Part shown: positions 16,457-23,738 of the stretch, piece by piece | Position numbering within the stretch: position 1 is the first letter of the stretch | How the letters are laid out: the number at the start of each line of letters is the position of its first letter | NCBI GenBank assembly: GCA_964360605.1 | Contig: CAYHXN010000001.1 | Span: 1-64,000, forward strand | From: CAYHXN01 sp964360605 | Lineage (GTDB): Bacteria > Patescibacteriota > Minisyncoccia > UBA6257 > WO2-44-18 | DNA length: 64,000 nucleotides | Reading direction: 5' to 3' | The notes under the pieces: model-generated | Databases searched by the model: none | What the model saw: the letters and a program-made list of their open reading frames with translations, nothing else | What the model was told of the DNA's origin: nothing | Program-made: the position numbers and the translations under genes

Positions 16457-16471
16457 CCGCCTTTGTGGCGG
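16457..16471 (-). terminator. Terminator of the zinc-finger-like protein gene
   Basis: CCGCC / GGCGG with a 5-nt loop is followed on the minus strand by TTTTTT. A second small hairpin (GTGCT / AGCAC) lies just upstream. Confidence 0.65.
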
Positions 16472-16490
16472 CGTGCTGTAAGCACAATAA

Positions 16491-16928
16491 TCAGAATAAG
16501 CGAATCGCTACTTTGTTTTGCATGTTGTCGCTTACGGAATCCATAAGGAGAAAAATTACTCTGTTATCAGTATCTGCGTGCTCTTGAGCATGTCGTTTTA
16601 TTTCTTGGAGAAGACCTTCTCCGTGAGCATTGTTACCCCACCCACAATCGCAGTATGCCTGCCAAAAAATACTCGGTTTATTAGCCTTCCAAGTTCCTAT
16701 TCTATTAAGCGTCAAGATCGACTTTCTGCCGATAAGCTTCTTAATATCTGTCGTTCTAGTTTCTATTCGCAATTCTGGTCTAATCTTATCCCTATTGACG
16801 TGTAGCTTAATATGATCGTCCAAGTTAGTTAAAAAACGGCGCTGATCAACACTAACCCAACCACAAATGTCGCAAACAACTCCAATAAAACTGTCCCTTA
16901 CTACTATGCGCATAGTACGTAATTGCAT
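16491..16928 (-). CDS. Hypothetical protein with two CGW...HxxxH zinc-finger-like modules
   Basis: A 145-aa protein I do not recognise. The first module has CDICGW at ~19-24 followed by DDHIKLH (~37-43). The second has CDCGWG (~93-98) followed by KRHAQEH (~111-117). Both pair cysteines and CGW with H-xxx-H, so two C2H2-like zinc sites are plausible. Between them lies a basic beta-rich part (RTTDIKKLIGRKSIL). A nucleic-acid-binding or regulatory role is a guess. It sits alone between two paralogous GT-B-like genes and ends in its own terminator. The start could be the ATG at 16928 or at 16913. Confidence 0.55.
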   Translation of the reverse strand: MQLRTMRIVVRDSFIGVVCDICGWVSVDQRRFLTNLDDHIKLHVNRDKIRPELRIETRTTDIKKLIGRKSILTLNRIGTWKANKPSIFWQAYCDCGWGNNAHGEGLLQEIKRHAQEHADTDNRVIFLLMDSVSDNMQNKVAIRLF

Positions 16929-17011
16929 AAAAGACCATTAAAATACTGGTGTTATTTTAACACTAATAGCGGTGTTTGTAAACAGACTAAAAAATATCTC
17001 TGTTTTTTTGT

Positions 17012-17017
17012 TATAGT
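17012..17017 (+). promoter_or_regulatory. -10 box directly before the 17024 gene
   Basis: TATAGT ends 6 nt before the ATG at 17024, with no Shine-Dalgarno between them. It has the same spacing as the glutaredoxin, flippase and 9941 starts. Confidence 0.5.
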
Positions 17018-17023
17018 TTCTTT

Positions 17024-18130
17024 ATGAGACTACTAATTGCCGTTGACGCGCCCGGACCGGCGGAATTTATACGACCTGTTATTGGTTTGTTAAAAAGCAA
17101 CCACCGCTACAGCGGGGCAAGCAAACGACATGAAATAAAAATAGTAACGGTTAAAGATTCGCCGACTAAAATTTTGGCGAAGTTCAGGCCGACAAGATGC
17201 GATTCCGAAAAAGAGGCGGAAAAAATCTATAAAAAATTCCGGCCGGATGCGCTAATAATCGCTATGAGTTCTCTTGTGCTCGGACCACACGTAAATTTAA
17301 AATTTTCCGAATTGGCAAATAAGGGTAAAAAAACTGTTATTGGTTTTCAAGATTTCTGGGCTAATCATCGCTGGCCAACCAATAGAAAAATTTTATCGGT
17401 TTCCAAAGCAATTTTAGTTCCGGACGATCTAGCAGAAAATTTAATTCTGCAGGACGGATATAAAGGCAAGGTTCTCATTACCGGCAGTCCGGCCTTTGAT
17501 AAGTTCCGAGAAATTTATGTTCCTAAAGAAAGAAAGCGACTAAGAAAAAAGTTGGGAATTCCGGAAGATTTTTTTGTTATTCTTCATGCCGGCACCGGAA
17601 CGCCTCAAAGCTGGAAAGAAGATGAAACGACTTTCAAATTTATCGCTAACACTATTAAAGAGCTCCAAAAAGAAGCTCATCGCATCGCTTTTATATCCCG
17701 ACCTCATCCCAGAGACGAAAATCCGGAACGATACAAAAAACTTGCTCCCGATTTAAAAATGATTGAAACAAAATCTATTCCTATCACAGAAGAACTGGTT
17801 CCGGTCTCTGATGTCGTCATTGGAATGTATTCAACGAATCTGGTTCATGCCGCCTATCTTAGAATTCCCGCAATCAGCATTCTTTTACCAAACGGCGGAA
17901 TGCGGCGGCTTAAAAAGATTCATTTGGCAGATTTTCCTCCCAATGCCGCCGGAGCAACGGTGGGAATTTATAAGGCCTCCGTCCCCGCTCTTAAAAAAGA
18001 GTTGGAATTGATAATGATTGATCCGATACATAACGCCGTGATTAAAAAAGCCCAAGAGCGGTTTTTCCCAATCCTTAAAGAAACGGCCGCCAAAAAAGTT
18101 TTGGGGTCAATTCTTTCTTTGATTAATTAA
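17024..18130 (+). CDS. GT-B-like surface carbohydrate biosynthesis protein
   Basis: A 368-aa soluble protein with two Rossmann-like halves. In the second half it has HAGTGTPQSWK, RPHPRDENP and DVVIGMYSTNLVHAAY, the pattern of CDP-glycerol/poly-glycerophosphate transferases and of the UDP-GlcNAc 2-epimerase fold. The C-terminal VIKKAQERFFPILKETAAKKV matches the end of the 15178-16338 protein. It probably transfers a sugar or polyol phosphate to the glycan in the cytoplasm. Donor and acceptor are unknown. Confidence 0.75.
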   Translation: MRLLIAVDAPGPAEFIRPVIGLLKSNHRYSGASKRHEIKIVTVKDSPTKILAKFRPTRCDSEKEAEKIYKKFRPDALIIAMSSLVLGPHVNLKFSELANKGKKTVIGFQDFWANHRWPTNRKILSVSKAILVPDDLAENLILQDGYKGKVLITGSPAFDKFREIYVPKERKRLRKKLGIPEDFFVILHAGTGTPQSWKEDETTFKFIANTIKELQKEAHRIAFISRPHPRDENPERYKKLAPDLKMIETKSIPITEELVPVSDVVIGMYSTNLVHAAYLRIPAISILLPNGGMRRLKKIHLADFPPNAAGATVGIYKASVPALKKELELIMIDPIHNAVIKKAQERFFPILKETAAKKVLGSILSLIN

Positions 18131-18167
18131 GCGCTATTTTTATTTTTTCAAACTTATTTTCAAACCC

Positions 18168-18201
18168 GTCATTCTAACATTCTATAGAATGTTAGAATGA
18201 C
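18168..18201. repeat. 34-bp perfect palindrome, copy 1 (downstream of the regulator)
   Basis: A perfect palindrome whose half is GTCATTCTAACATTCTA. It shares a 24-bp core (half-site TCTAACATTCTA) with the copy at 18505-18544. The outer arms differ from that copy but still pair with each other. There is no T-run on either side, so it is not a standard terminator. It sits 17 bp after the regulator stop and 38 bp after the convergent GT-B gene. Confidence 0.8.
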
Positions 18202-18217
18202 ATTGAGCTAACTAAAA

Positions 18218-18487
18218 TCAAAGCTTGCTGATTAAATTTAAAAACTTAGCACCCAGCGGAGAAAGAATATGTATTACTGACCGAGAACGATAGTTCTTTT
18301 CAATCAAACCGGAGCGATGCAGTGTCGACGCATGCTGAGCGATTGTTTTAAAATGCGCTTCTAATCCATCGGAGATTGCCGATAGCGATAACCCCGGCTC
18401 TTGCTTCAATAAAAATAAGATTTTTAGTCGCCAATGATTGGCCCCGCCTTTAATCATCTTTTCCAAAGCTCGGAATTTATCTGTCAT
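18218..18487 (-). CDS. Small winged-helix (ArsR-like) transcription regulator
   Basis: An 89-aa winged helix-turn-helix protein. ANHWRLKILFLL begins the fold, LSLSAISDGLEAHFKTIAQHASTLHRSGLI is the helix-turn-helix with its recognition helix (KTIAQHASTL), and IEKNYRSRSVIHILSPLG is the wing. No metal-binding cysteines typical of ArsR/SmtB sensors are seen. I chose the ATG at 18487 because upstream alternatives would lie in the 18505-18544 palindrome. The gene is bracketed by two related palindromes, which are candidate operators, and so is probably self-regulating; neuB lies just upstream. Confidence 0.8.
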   Translation of the reverse strand: MTDKFRALEKMIKGGANHWRLKILFLLKQEPGLSLSAISDGLEAHFKTIAQHASTLHRSGLIEKNYRSRSVIHILSPLGAKFLNLISKL

Positions 18488-18504
18488 ATTATTACAACTT
18501 AAGA

Positions 18505-18544
18505 TACCACACTCTAACATTCTATAGAATGTTAGAGTGTGGTA
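18505..18544. promoter_or_regulatory. 40-bp perfect palindrome, copy 2 (upstream of the regulator)
   Basis: A perfect 40-bp palindrome (half-site TACCACACTCTAACATTCTA) fills the space between the neuB stop and the regulator start, 17 nt before its ATG. It shares a 24-bp core with copy 1. It is a likely operator for the winged-helix protein, or a conserved hairpin. No T-run follows. Confidence 0.7.
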
Positions 18545-18571
18545 AAAGTAAAATTGAATTAGAATTGGAAC

Positions 18572-19693
18572 TTAAACTAGACGGTTAAGTGTGATGGGGT
18601 CGTATTTTTTTAGTGCCTGCGCGGTTTTCTTTCCGATTACCTCTTCGTATTTTTCCGATGGCAATCCACCCGCGTATTGTTGCGGCCGCATAGCATAGAC
18701 CATCTCCGAAGTTAAAGTTGCACCGGCCGGAATATCTTGCCCCGCCATTAAAGATTTTCTAAAAAGCGGGCGGAAGACAGCCTCACCTTCTTGTAAAACT
18801 TTGGCTTTGCTCCCCGATCCTTTTTTAGCAAAATCACTCTCCAAAACTTTTTGCTTTTCTTCAGCACTTTCAAGAACTTTATTAACCCCATTAACTAAAT
18901 CACTTAATTCCTGCGGCGTCATAGAAACTTTATGGTCAGAACCCCATAAAGTCCGCGACATGGAAAAATGCTTTTCTAAAATCGTCGCGCCCATCGCTAC
19001 CGCAACTAAATCCGGCTCTATGCCAATAGAGTGGTCGGAGAAACCGATTGGCATATCAAATTTTTCTTTGTAAAAATCAATTGTTTTAAGATGAAGCTCT
19101 TCCGGCGGGCAGGGATATTTAGAGACACAGTGAAGAAGCGCCACTCTTGGATTTTTCGCTCTTAAAAAATTAATCGCCTTCTCAACCTCCTCTAAAGTGC
19201 TCATTCCGGAAGAAATAATAATCGGTTTTCCGCTATTGCGCATGTAATCTAACATCACAAAATCCAAAATATCACCGGAGCCGATTTTCCAAAGATCAAC
19301 GCCAACCTCGTCTAAAATTTTTGCCGCGCCGTGCGACATCGGCGTAGAAAAGAAAACAATTCCCTTCTTTTCGCAATGGGCTTTAAGCGGCTTCCAAAAT
19401 TCGTTGATTGGAGTCGCTTTATTATTGCGCGTAACCCAACGGTATCGGTCGCTTCCTTTAAAATGCGGCGAAACAACATTAATATTCAGCTGTTCATCAT
19501 CAACATTATGAGTTTGAAACTTAATCGCGTCCGCGCCGGCTTTGGCCGCTTCATCCACTAATTGCATAGCGTTTTTCAGATATTCTTCTACCGGCCGATC
19601 TTCTTCGGTTTGAATAAAATTCTTACCAGCTTCAGCAATTATAAAAACACCTTTTTGTATTTTTTCCCAAATTTTTTCTTGTACGTTTTGCAT
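18572..19693 (-). CDS. neuB: N-acetylneuraminate (nonulosonic acid) synthase
   Basis: A 373-aa NeuB-family protein. The TIM barrel (~17-290) has AEAGKNF, DAIKFQTHN, WKIGSGD, IIISSGMS and FSDHSIG. A C-terminal SAF antifreeze-like domain follows (~310-370, FRKSLMAGQDIPAGATLTSEMV). It condenses phosphoenolpyruvate with a hexosamine-derived sugar to give sialic, legionaminic or a related acid; which one cannot be told. NeuA and NeuC homologues lie 5 kb upstream on the same strand. A 5' fragment of a second, diverged neuB is at 21048-21260. Confidence 0.93.
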   Translation of the reverse strand: MQNVQEKIWEKIQKGVFIIAEAGKNFIQTEEDRPVEEYLKNAMQLVDEAAKAGADAIKFQTHNVDDEQLNINVVSPHFKGSDRYRWVTRNNKATPINEFWKPLKAHCEKKGIVFFSTPMSHGAAKILDEVGVDLWKIGSGDILDFVMLDYMRNSGKPIIISSGMSTLEEVEKAINFLRAKNPRVALLHCVSKYPCPPEELHLKTIDFYKEKFDMPIGFSDHSIGIEPDLVAVAMGATILEKHFSMSRTLWGSDHKVSMTPQELSDLVNGVNKVLESAEEKQKVLESDFAKKGSGSKAKVLQEGEAVFRPLFRKSLMAGQDIPAGATLTSEMVYAMRPQQYAGGLPSEKYEEVIGKKTAQALKKYDPITLNRLV

Positions 19694-19796
19694 AAGATTT
19701 AATATATTTATTAAGTGACCTTAAATTATAGAAACCTTATCACGAAATGCCGCACCAATGCGCAGGTTCACGATGGATATAAATTACCAACTAAAA

Positions 19797-19817
19797 AGCG
19801 GTGCGTCAAGCACCGCT
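19797..19817 (-). terminator. Terminator of the Gfo/Idh gene at 19827
   Basis: AGCGGTGC / GCACCGCT, an 8-bp stem with a 5-nt loop, followed on the minus strand by TTTTTAG. It separates the Gfo/Idh gene from neuB, which must use its own promoter. Confidence 0.75.
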
Positions 19818-19826
19818 CCGGATAGA

Positions 19827-20897
19827 TTAAGAATACGTTTGCAGTTCTCTGGGTATTTCCAGCCACGCACCATTCACTTTCGCAGATTGGAATGCCAACG
19901 TACACGCCGCAGCAACATTCATACCATGATACACGGTGTGGCGCCGAACTGCCTTATCGCTGTTACACACGGGGTTGATCAAGTCGATCAAATGCATACG
20001 CTTGTAAAGTAGCTTGTTATAATCGCCCCATTCCGCAACACTGGGCTCCGGCGTGAATTGTTCTCGTTCTCCGTTCACAAATAATCGGTCCTCTAAGGGA
20101 TCTGGGCTATAAAGCAACGCGCCATTCTTAAATTGGAGTGATTGGGAAACGGTTCTATGCTGGAATGGACTTACATCATTTTGCACTGCAAGACAGATAT
20201 GCCACTGGACATAAGTACCGTCAGCAAATTCAAGCCCGCCCTCCATCGTGTCGTAACCGCCGTAATTGTCCAGATTCTCGTGGTATGTCAGCACTTGGCC
20301 CGCCGCACGTACTCGAGTAATTGGCGAATCGTTGAATAAAAGAAGGGTCATAAAGTTGTGGCTTAAGCCGCCGGCGCACGGATTGTATGCGTGCTCAGTA
20401 CGCCACTTACCGCCACCCATAATTCGATCACATCGCCACATGGTATACCACGTGCTTCCTGTCACCAATTTACCCAATCGGCCACGTTGTTCGTATGTCG
20501 CCAATACCGGATTAGCAAAACTGTATTTCTCACTAAAAAGTAGCTTACCGGGATATGCAATTGCTAACTCGGCGAATTGAAACAGATCATCCAAGCTCGT
20601 TGCGAGCGGTTTTTCAACAAAAACGAACTTGCCGGATTCCAGTGCAATTTTGGCAGGCTTTAAGTGCTCGACGTCGGGGGTTGCGATGATCACGAGCTCA
20701 ATGGGATGTTTGAGTAATTCTTTTACATCAGCACATTCGGCAACTTTTTCACCAAGTTCTTTGATAGCGTTTTTGCGCGCATTGTCTTCTAAATCACATA
20801 AAGCAGCAATACGAGCCTGTTTTTGGCCAAGACTCTGTAGCGAGCGGAGATTGCTAAGACCGCCGTCACCAAGGCCAACAATACCAACATTAAGCAT
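19827..20897 (-). CDS. Gfo/Idh/MocA-family oxidoreductase
   Basis: A 356-aa NAD(P)-dependent sugar dehydrogenase-like protein. It has an N-terminal Rossmann motif GIVGLGDGG, ATPDVEHLKPA, the family FVEKPLA at ~98-104 and a C-terminal beta-sheet domain with a GGxxSHNFM stretch. In nonulosonic loci such enzymes oxidise or invert hexosamine intermediates, so a role in the NeuB pathway is plausible. GGAGAG before the ATG at 20897 fixes the start. By eye the gene is richer in G+C and poorer in A-runs than its neighbours. It lies exactly between neuB and the neuB remnant, suggesting it came in with foreign DNA. Confidence 0.85.
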   Translation of the reverse strand: MLNVGIVGLGDGGLSNLRSLQSLGQKQARIAALCDLEDNARKNAIKELGEKVAECADVKELLKHPIELVIIATPDVEHLKPAKIALESGKFVFVEKPLATSLDDLFQFAELAIAYPGKLLFSEKYSFANPVLATYEQRGRLGKLVTGSTWYTMWRCDRIMGGGKWRTEHAYNPCAGGLSHNFMTLLLFNDSPITRVRAAGQVLTYHENLDNYGGYDTMEGGLEFADGTYVQWHICLAVQNDVSPFQHRTVSQSLQFKNGALLYSPDPLEDRLFVNGEREQFTPEPSVAEWGDYNKLLYKRMHLIDLINPVCNSDKAVRRHTVYHGMNVAAACTLAFQSAKVNGAWLEIPRELQTYS

Positions 20898-21047
20898 TCT
20901 CTCTCCTGTCAAAAAACCTGCTGAAAGTGTACCGCGATAATAATTAAGAGTCAATAAAAGTTCTACGTCCCATCTGCTATTCCAGACAGGGCGGGGTTCA
21001 GGAAACGTCCTGACTACGTCAAAACAAGGCCATTTCTTATAAATTTT

Positions 21048-21260
21048 CTAGACGCAGAAGGTTACTTTCACCAAATTCATCTGCTCAACATTATGAGTCT
21101 GAAATTTAATCGCGTCGGCACCCGCTTTGGCCGCTTCATCCACTAATTGCATAGCGTTTTTCAGATATTCTTCCACCGGCCGAGCTTCTTCGGTTTGAAT
21201 AAAATTCTTCCCCGCCTCGGCGATAATAAAAACGCCTTTTTGTATTTTTTCTCAAATATT
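21048..21260 (-). pseudogene. neuB: Truncated neuB remnant (5' end only)
   Basis: The minus strand encodes about 60 residues matching the N-terminus of the intact NeuB (EKIQKGVFIIAEAGKNF through DAIKFQTHNV), then stops at TAG. The codon for the Trp before EKIQ is TGA, and 6 bp are missing after THNV. Roughly fifteen base differences from the intact copy over ~160 bp fall almost all at third codon positions, so it was a functional, diverged gene before truncation. It starts 10 bp after the stop of the transporter gene, as if it had once been the next gene of that operon. Confidence 0.85.
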
Positions 21261-21269
21261 CATAAAGAA

Positions 21270-22157
21270 TTACGAAAATAATATAGCAATAACACCTGAA
21301 ATGGCAATCCCCGCTCCCAATAATTTTTTAGCGATACCCTTCTCATCAAAAAACAGCCAGCCCCACAAAACTCCAAACAAAATTCCGGTTCGTTTGATAG
21401 CTATTGTGTAAGAAGCAAATCCGGCAAGAAGAGCGGAATTATGAAAAATGCTGCTAAGGGCAATGATTGTTCCTAAAAGAAATAAAATCCAGACATTACC
21501 GAATAATTTTTTTTCCGGCGGAACGACATTTCCATTCCTCACCAAAATTCTCTTGTACCGAAAAAGCAAATAAAAAAGACAACAGATAGCCATAACTAAT
21601 GAACCTATTGCCGGAGAAAAAAACACGTCCGAGTGCTGGGTAGCAATTTTGTCAAAATTTACAGTAATGGAAAAAATAAAAGCCACTAATATTCCAAGAA
21701 AGTTTCCCTTTTTAAAATCTAAAACCGCGCTTTCTTCCCGCCGTTGGGAAATAAACCATAGGCCGAAAATCGTCAGCAAAACCCCTAAAATTCCGAATAA
21801 AGACGGAGCTTCTCCTAAAAATATAAAAGAGGTGATGAGAAGGAACACCGGCGTCAAGAGAATCATTGAATAAACGGAAGAGAATTCTCCAACCTCGTAA
21901 GCTTTTAGCATGAGGGGGAAAGAAATGAAATTTAAAACACCGGTAATAAAAATTGCCAGCCAAAAACGGCTGTCAACCGCCGGAAATCCCACGAAAAAAT
22001 AAGAAACTATAAAAAGTAGCGAGGAAGCAGTGGCGGAAGCAATAAAGGTAATGGAGTACTTGGAATAACTAGTTAATTTCAAAGCAAGTTTTTGGGTTGC
22101 TTGAGTCCAAGAATTAGTAAACGCCGACCCTAACGCTAAAAGAAACCAAGTAAGCAT
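21270..22157 (-). CDS. EamA/DMT-family membrane transporter
   Basis: A 295-aa polytopic protein with about ten transmembrane segments in two homologous five-helix halves, as in EamA/DMT exporters. The second half ends GVLWGWLFFDEKGIAKKLLGAGIAISGV, the typical DMT end. The substrate is unknown; in glycan loci such proteins are often thought to move metabolites or lipid-linked sugars. It is directly followed by the neuB remnant. A distinct relative lies upstream and a third at the right edge of the window. Confidence 0.82.
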   Translation of the reverse strand: MLTWFLLALGSAFTNSWTQATQKLALKLTSYSKYSITFIASATASSLLFIVSYFFVGFPAVDSRFWLAIFITGVLNFISFPLMLKAYEVGEFSSVYSMILLTPVFLLITSFIFLGEAPSLFGILGVLLTIFGLWFISQRREESAVLDFKKGNFLGILVAFIFSITVNFDKIATQHSDVFFSPAIGSLVMAICCLFYLLFRYKRILVRNGNVVPPEKKLFGNVWILFLLGTIIALSSIFHNSALLAGFASYTIAIKRTGILFGVLWGWLFFDEKGIAKKLLGAGIAISGVIAILFS

Positions 22158-22175
22158 GAACTAATTCTAATAAAA

Positions 22176-22197
22176 AATCCTCGCCAAAGCGAGGATT
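22176..22197 (-). terminator. Terminator of the 22205 transporter gene
   Basis: AATCCTCGC / GCGAGGATT, a 9-bp perfect stem with a 4-nt loop, followed on the minus strand by TTTTTATT. Confidence 0.8.
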
Positions 22198-22204
22198 GCA
22201 AAAT

Positions 22205-23152
22205 TTAACGACTATTAGCAACCGCCTTTTTACGGAAAAGCGATGCCGTAAATTCCCAAGTAGTTTTGTCCATAAGAACAAAAGCTCCGAAGAAGAATAG
22301 TATACCCATAATTTTTCCAAGAGTCAGTTGTTCGCCGAAAAATATCACTCCTCCGATCATCGCGGTTATCAGATAAGAGCCGTTCATCACAAGTTTTTTT
22401 AGAGCAATAGTGGCACCGCCTTTATAACTCAATAGGTTAAAGGCCCACATACCCACAACGACAAAACCGCAAAGTGCGCCGACTATCCAAAGCTTACCTA
22501 AAGAAAAATCTGTAAGAAGATGAAGGGAGCCAAAAATCGCAAGACCGATAACCGCGCAAACCAGCGTAGTGAAACCGCCCCAGAAATTTTTTACGAACGC
22601 GTCAACTGCTTTTACTTTCTGGGTAATCCCCTGGTTAATCGCAACGCTTATAGTAATGCCCAGCGACATCCAAACCCAAACCGGCTGGGCTAATGCTTCG
22701 CTTAAAGACGGAAATCCCAGAACGGCATATCCGGCCAAAATCGCCACCGCTATAGCAAGCCACTGACGAGCTTTCAATGAATGCTTGAAAAATATCCAAT
22801 CAATGAAAGCGCCGGGAATAATGGAAAGAGTAATAATAAAAGTATTCACTCCAATATCACCGTTATAAACGAAAACTAGAAAAGACAGAATAGTGGAAAT
22901 AAAAGCGAACAGGCCGAATAAACAAGAACCAAGGACCTGGCTCGCACTCGGAAATAATGATTTGCGTTGAGCTTTGACTACTCCGATGCCGCAAACTACC
23001 TGCACAATAGAAACCACCGCCGTCGTAAAAAGAGCATTAGGAGCATTCGCCGCCGCAACGCCGATTACTTTTTGCATCATCTTGGAAATCGTTTTCGTTG
23101 CCGATTCCAACAAAGTCCATCGCATCCACTTCTCGCCTACTTGAAGAGCCAT
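22205..23152 (-). CDS. DMT-like integral membrane protein
   Basis: A 315-aa protein with about ten hydrophobic segments. The repeated motif IDWIFFKHSLKARQWLAIAVAILAGYAVLG and the later GGVIFFGEQLTLGKIMGILFFFGAFVLM are each five-helix-repeat ends of the drug/metabolite transporter superfamily. The long N-terminal amphipathic part (TKTISKMMQKVIG) is unusual. The substrate is unknown. It precedes the second transporter on the same strand but is cut off from it by a strong terminator. Confidence 0.78.
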   Translation of the reverse strand: MALQVGEKWMRWTLLESATKTISKMMQKVIGVAAANAPNALFTTAVVSIVQVVCGIGVVKAQRKSLFPSASQVLGSCLFGLFAFISTILSFLVFVYNGDIGVNTFIITLSIIPGAFIDWIFFKHSLKARQWLAIAVAILAGYAVLGFPSLSEALAQPVWVWMSLGITISVAINQGITQKVKAVDAFVKNFWGGFTTLVCAVIGLAIFGSLHLLTDFSLGKLWIVGALCGFVVVGMWAFNLLSYKGGATIALKKLVMNGSYLITAMIGGVIFFGEQLTLGKIMGILFFFGAFVLMDKTTWEFTASLFRKKAVANSR

Positions 23153-23214
23153 TATTCACCTTTGAAAAAACCGATATTAGTATAGACAGGTTTCAAAAAA
23201 AATCAAGCTTATAA

Positions 23215-23240
23215 AAAATCCCCTAAATTTTGGGGATTTT
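23215..23240 (-). terminator. Terminator of the cupin gene
   Basis: AAAATCCCC / GGGGATTTT with an 8-nt AT loop overlaps the stop codon. A T-rich tail follows on the minus strand. Confidence 0.75.
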
Positions 23241-23654
23241 TATAATTACAAGCCGCGCGGTTTTTTCACAAAGATGCTGATGCGACTGGCCGGCAGGAAT
23301 CCAAAGCCAATCGCCGGGTTTCAAAATTGATTCAGTACCGCCTTTAATTTCTTTTGCTTTAACTTCTCTTTTGTCTTCGGTGCCATCGGGAAGTTTTTTA
23401 AACCATGGTTCGACAAGCTCACCACCATATATGAATTTCACTTCGCCTTCCAAACATAACCAAAGATCACCTTCATGCTGGTGAATTTCCGCCTCATTAC
23501 TCAAAACCTCATGATCCTCCAAAACATTGAATGGCAATTTATTCGCCGCCGCCAAAGATTTCAACGGCTCCAGTAATTTTTTACCTTGAGTCGGCACGAA
23601 CGCCAATGTTTTATCAATTTCTTCTTTTCTAACTAAAACGCATTTTTGTTCCAT
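23223..23654 (-). CDS. Cupin-domain protein
   Basis: A 143-aa single-domain cupin. Motif 1 is HQHEGDLWLCLEGEVKF (~58-74), with two His and a Glu as metal ligands. Motif 2 is LKPGDWLWIPAGQSHQH (~113-129), with the last His ligand. Such small cupins act as sugar isomerases, sensors or metal-dependent enzymes; position between the hydroxyacid dehydrogenase and transporters suggests a role in nonulosonic precursor chemistry, but this is inference. Confidence 0.82.
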   Translation of the reverse strand: MEQKCVLVRKEEIDKTLAFVPTQGKKLLEPLKSLAAANKLPFNVLEDHEVLSNEAEIHQHEGDLWLCLEGEVKFIYGGELVEPWFKKLPDGTEDKREVKAKEIKGGTESILKPGDWLWIPAGQSHQHLCEKTARLVIIKIPKI

Positions 23655-23738
23655 AAAAGTAAGTACTAATTACGAATAAGTACCAATTAGGCTAATGGTA
23701 AATACTAATGCTATTAGTCATTAGCTTAATTAGCATCA
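23655..23738. repeat. Degenerate CTAAT/TTAG low-complexity spacer
   Basis: The 84-bp gap between the cupin and the dehydrogenase is almost entirely made of imperfect ACTAAT, ATTAG and TAATTA repeats. No promoter or terminator can be picked out of it with confidence. Similar TTAGGAA-type repeats occur at other gene junctions in this strand. Confidence 0.5.

Noticed and set aside
18168..18201. Palindrome as a simple transcription terminator
   Set aside because: No T-run follows on either strand, and a related copy lies upstream of the regulator where a terminator would be out of place.
21048..21260. TGA inside the neuB fragment as a sign of a recoded genetic code (as in Gracilibacteria)
   Set aside because: TGA is used as a normal stop at the ends of other genes here (for example 15178 and 61387), and the fragment is truncated anyway.
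23655..23738. CRISPR-like or direct-repeat array
   Set aside because: The repeats are short, irregular AT-rich motifs without spacers of constant size.
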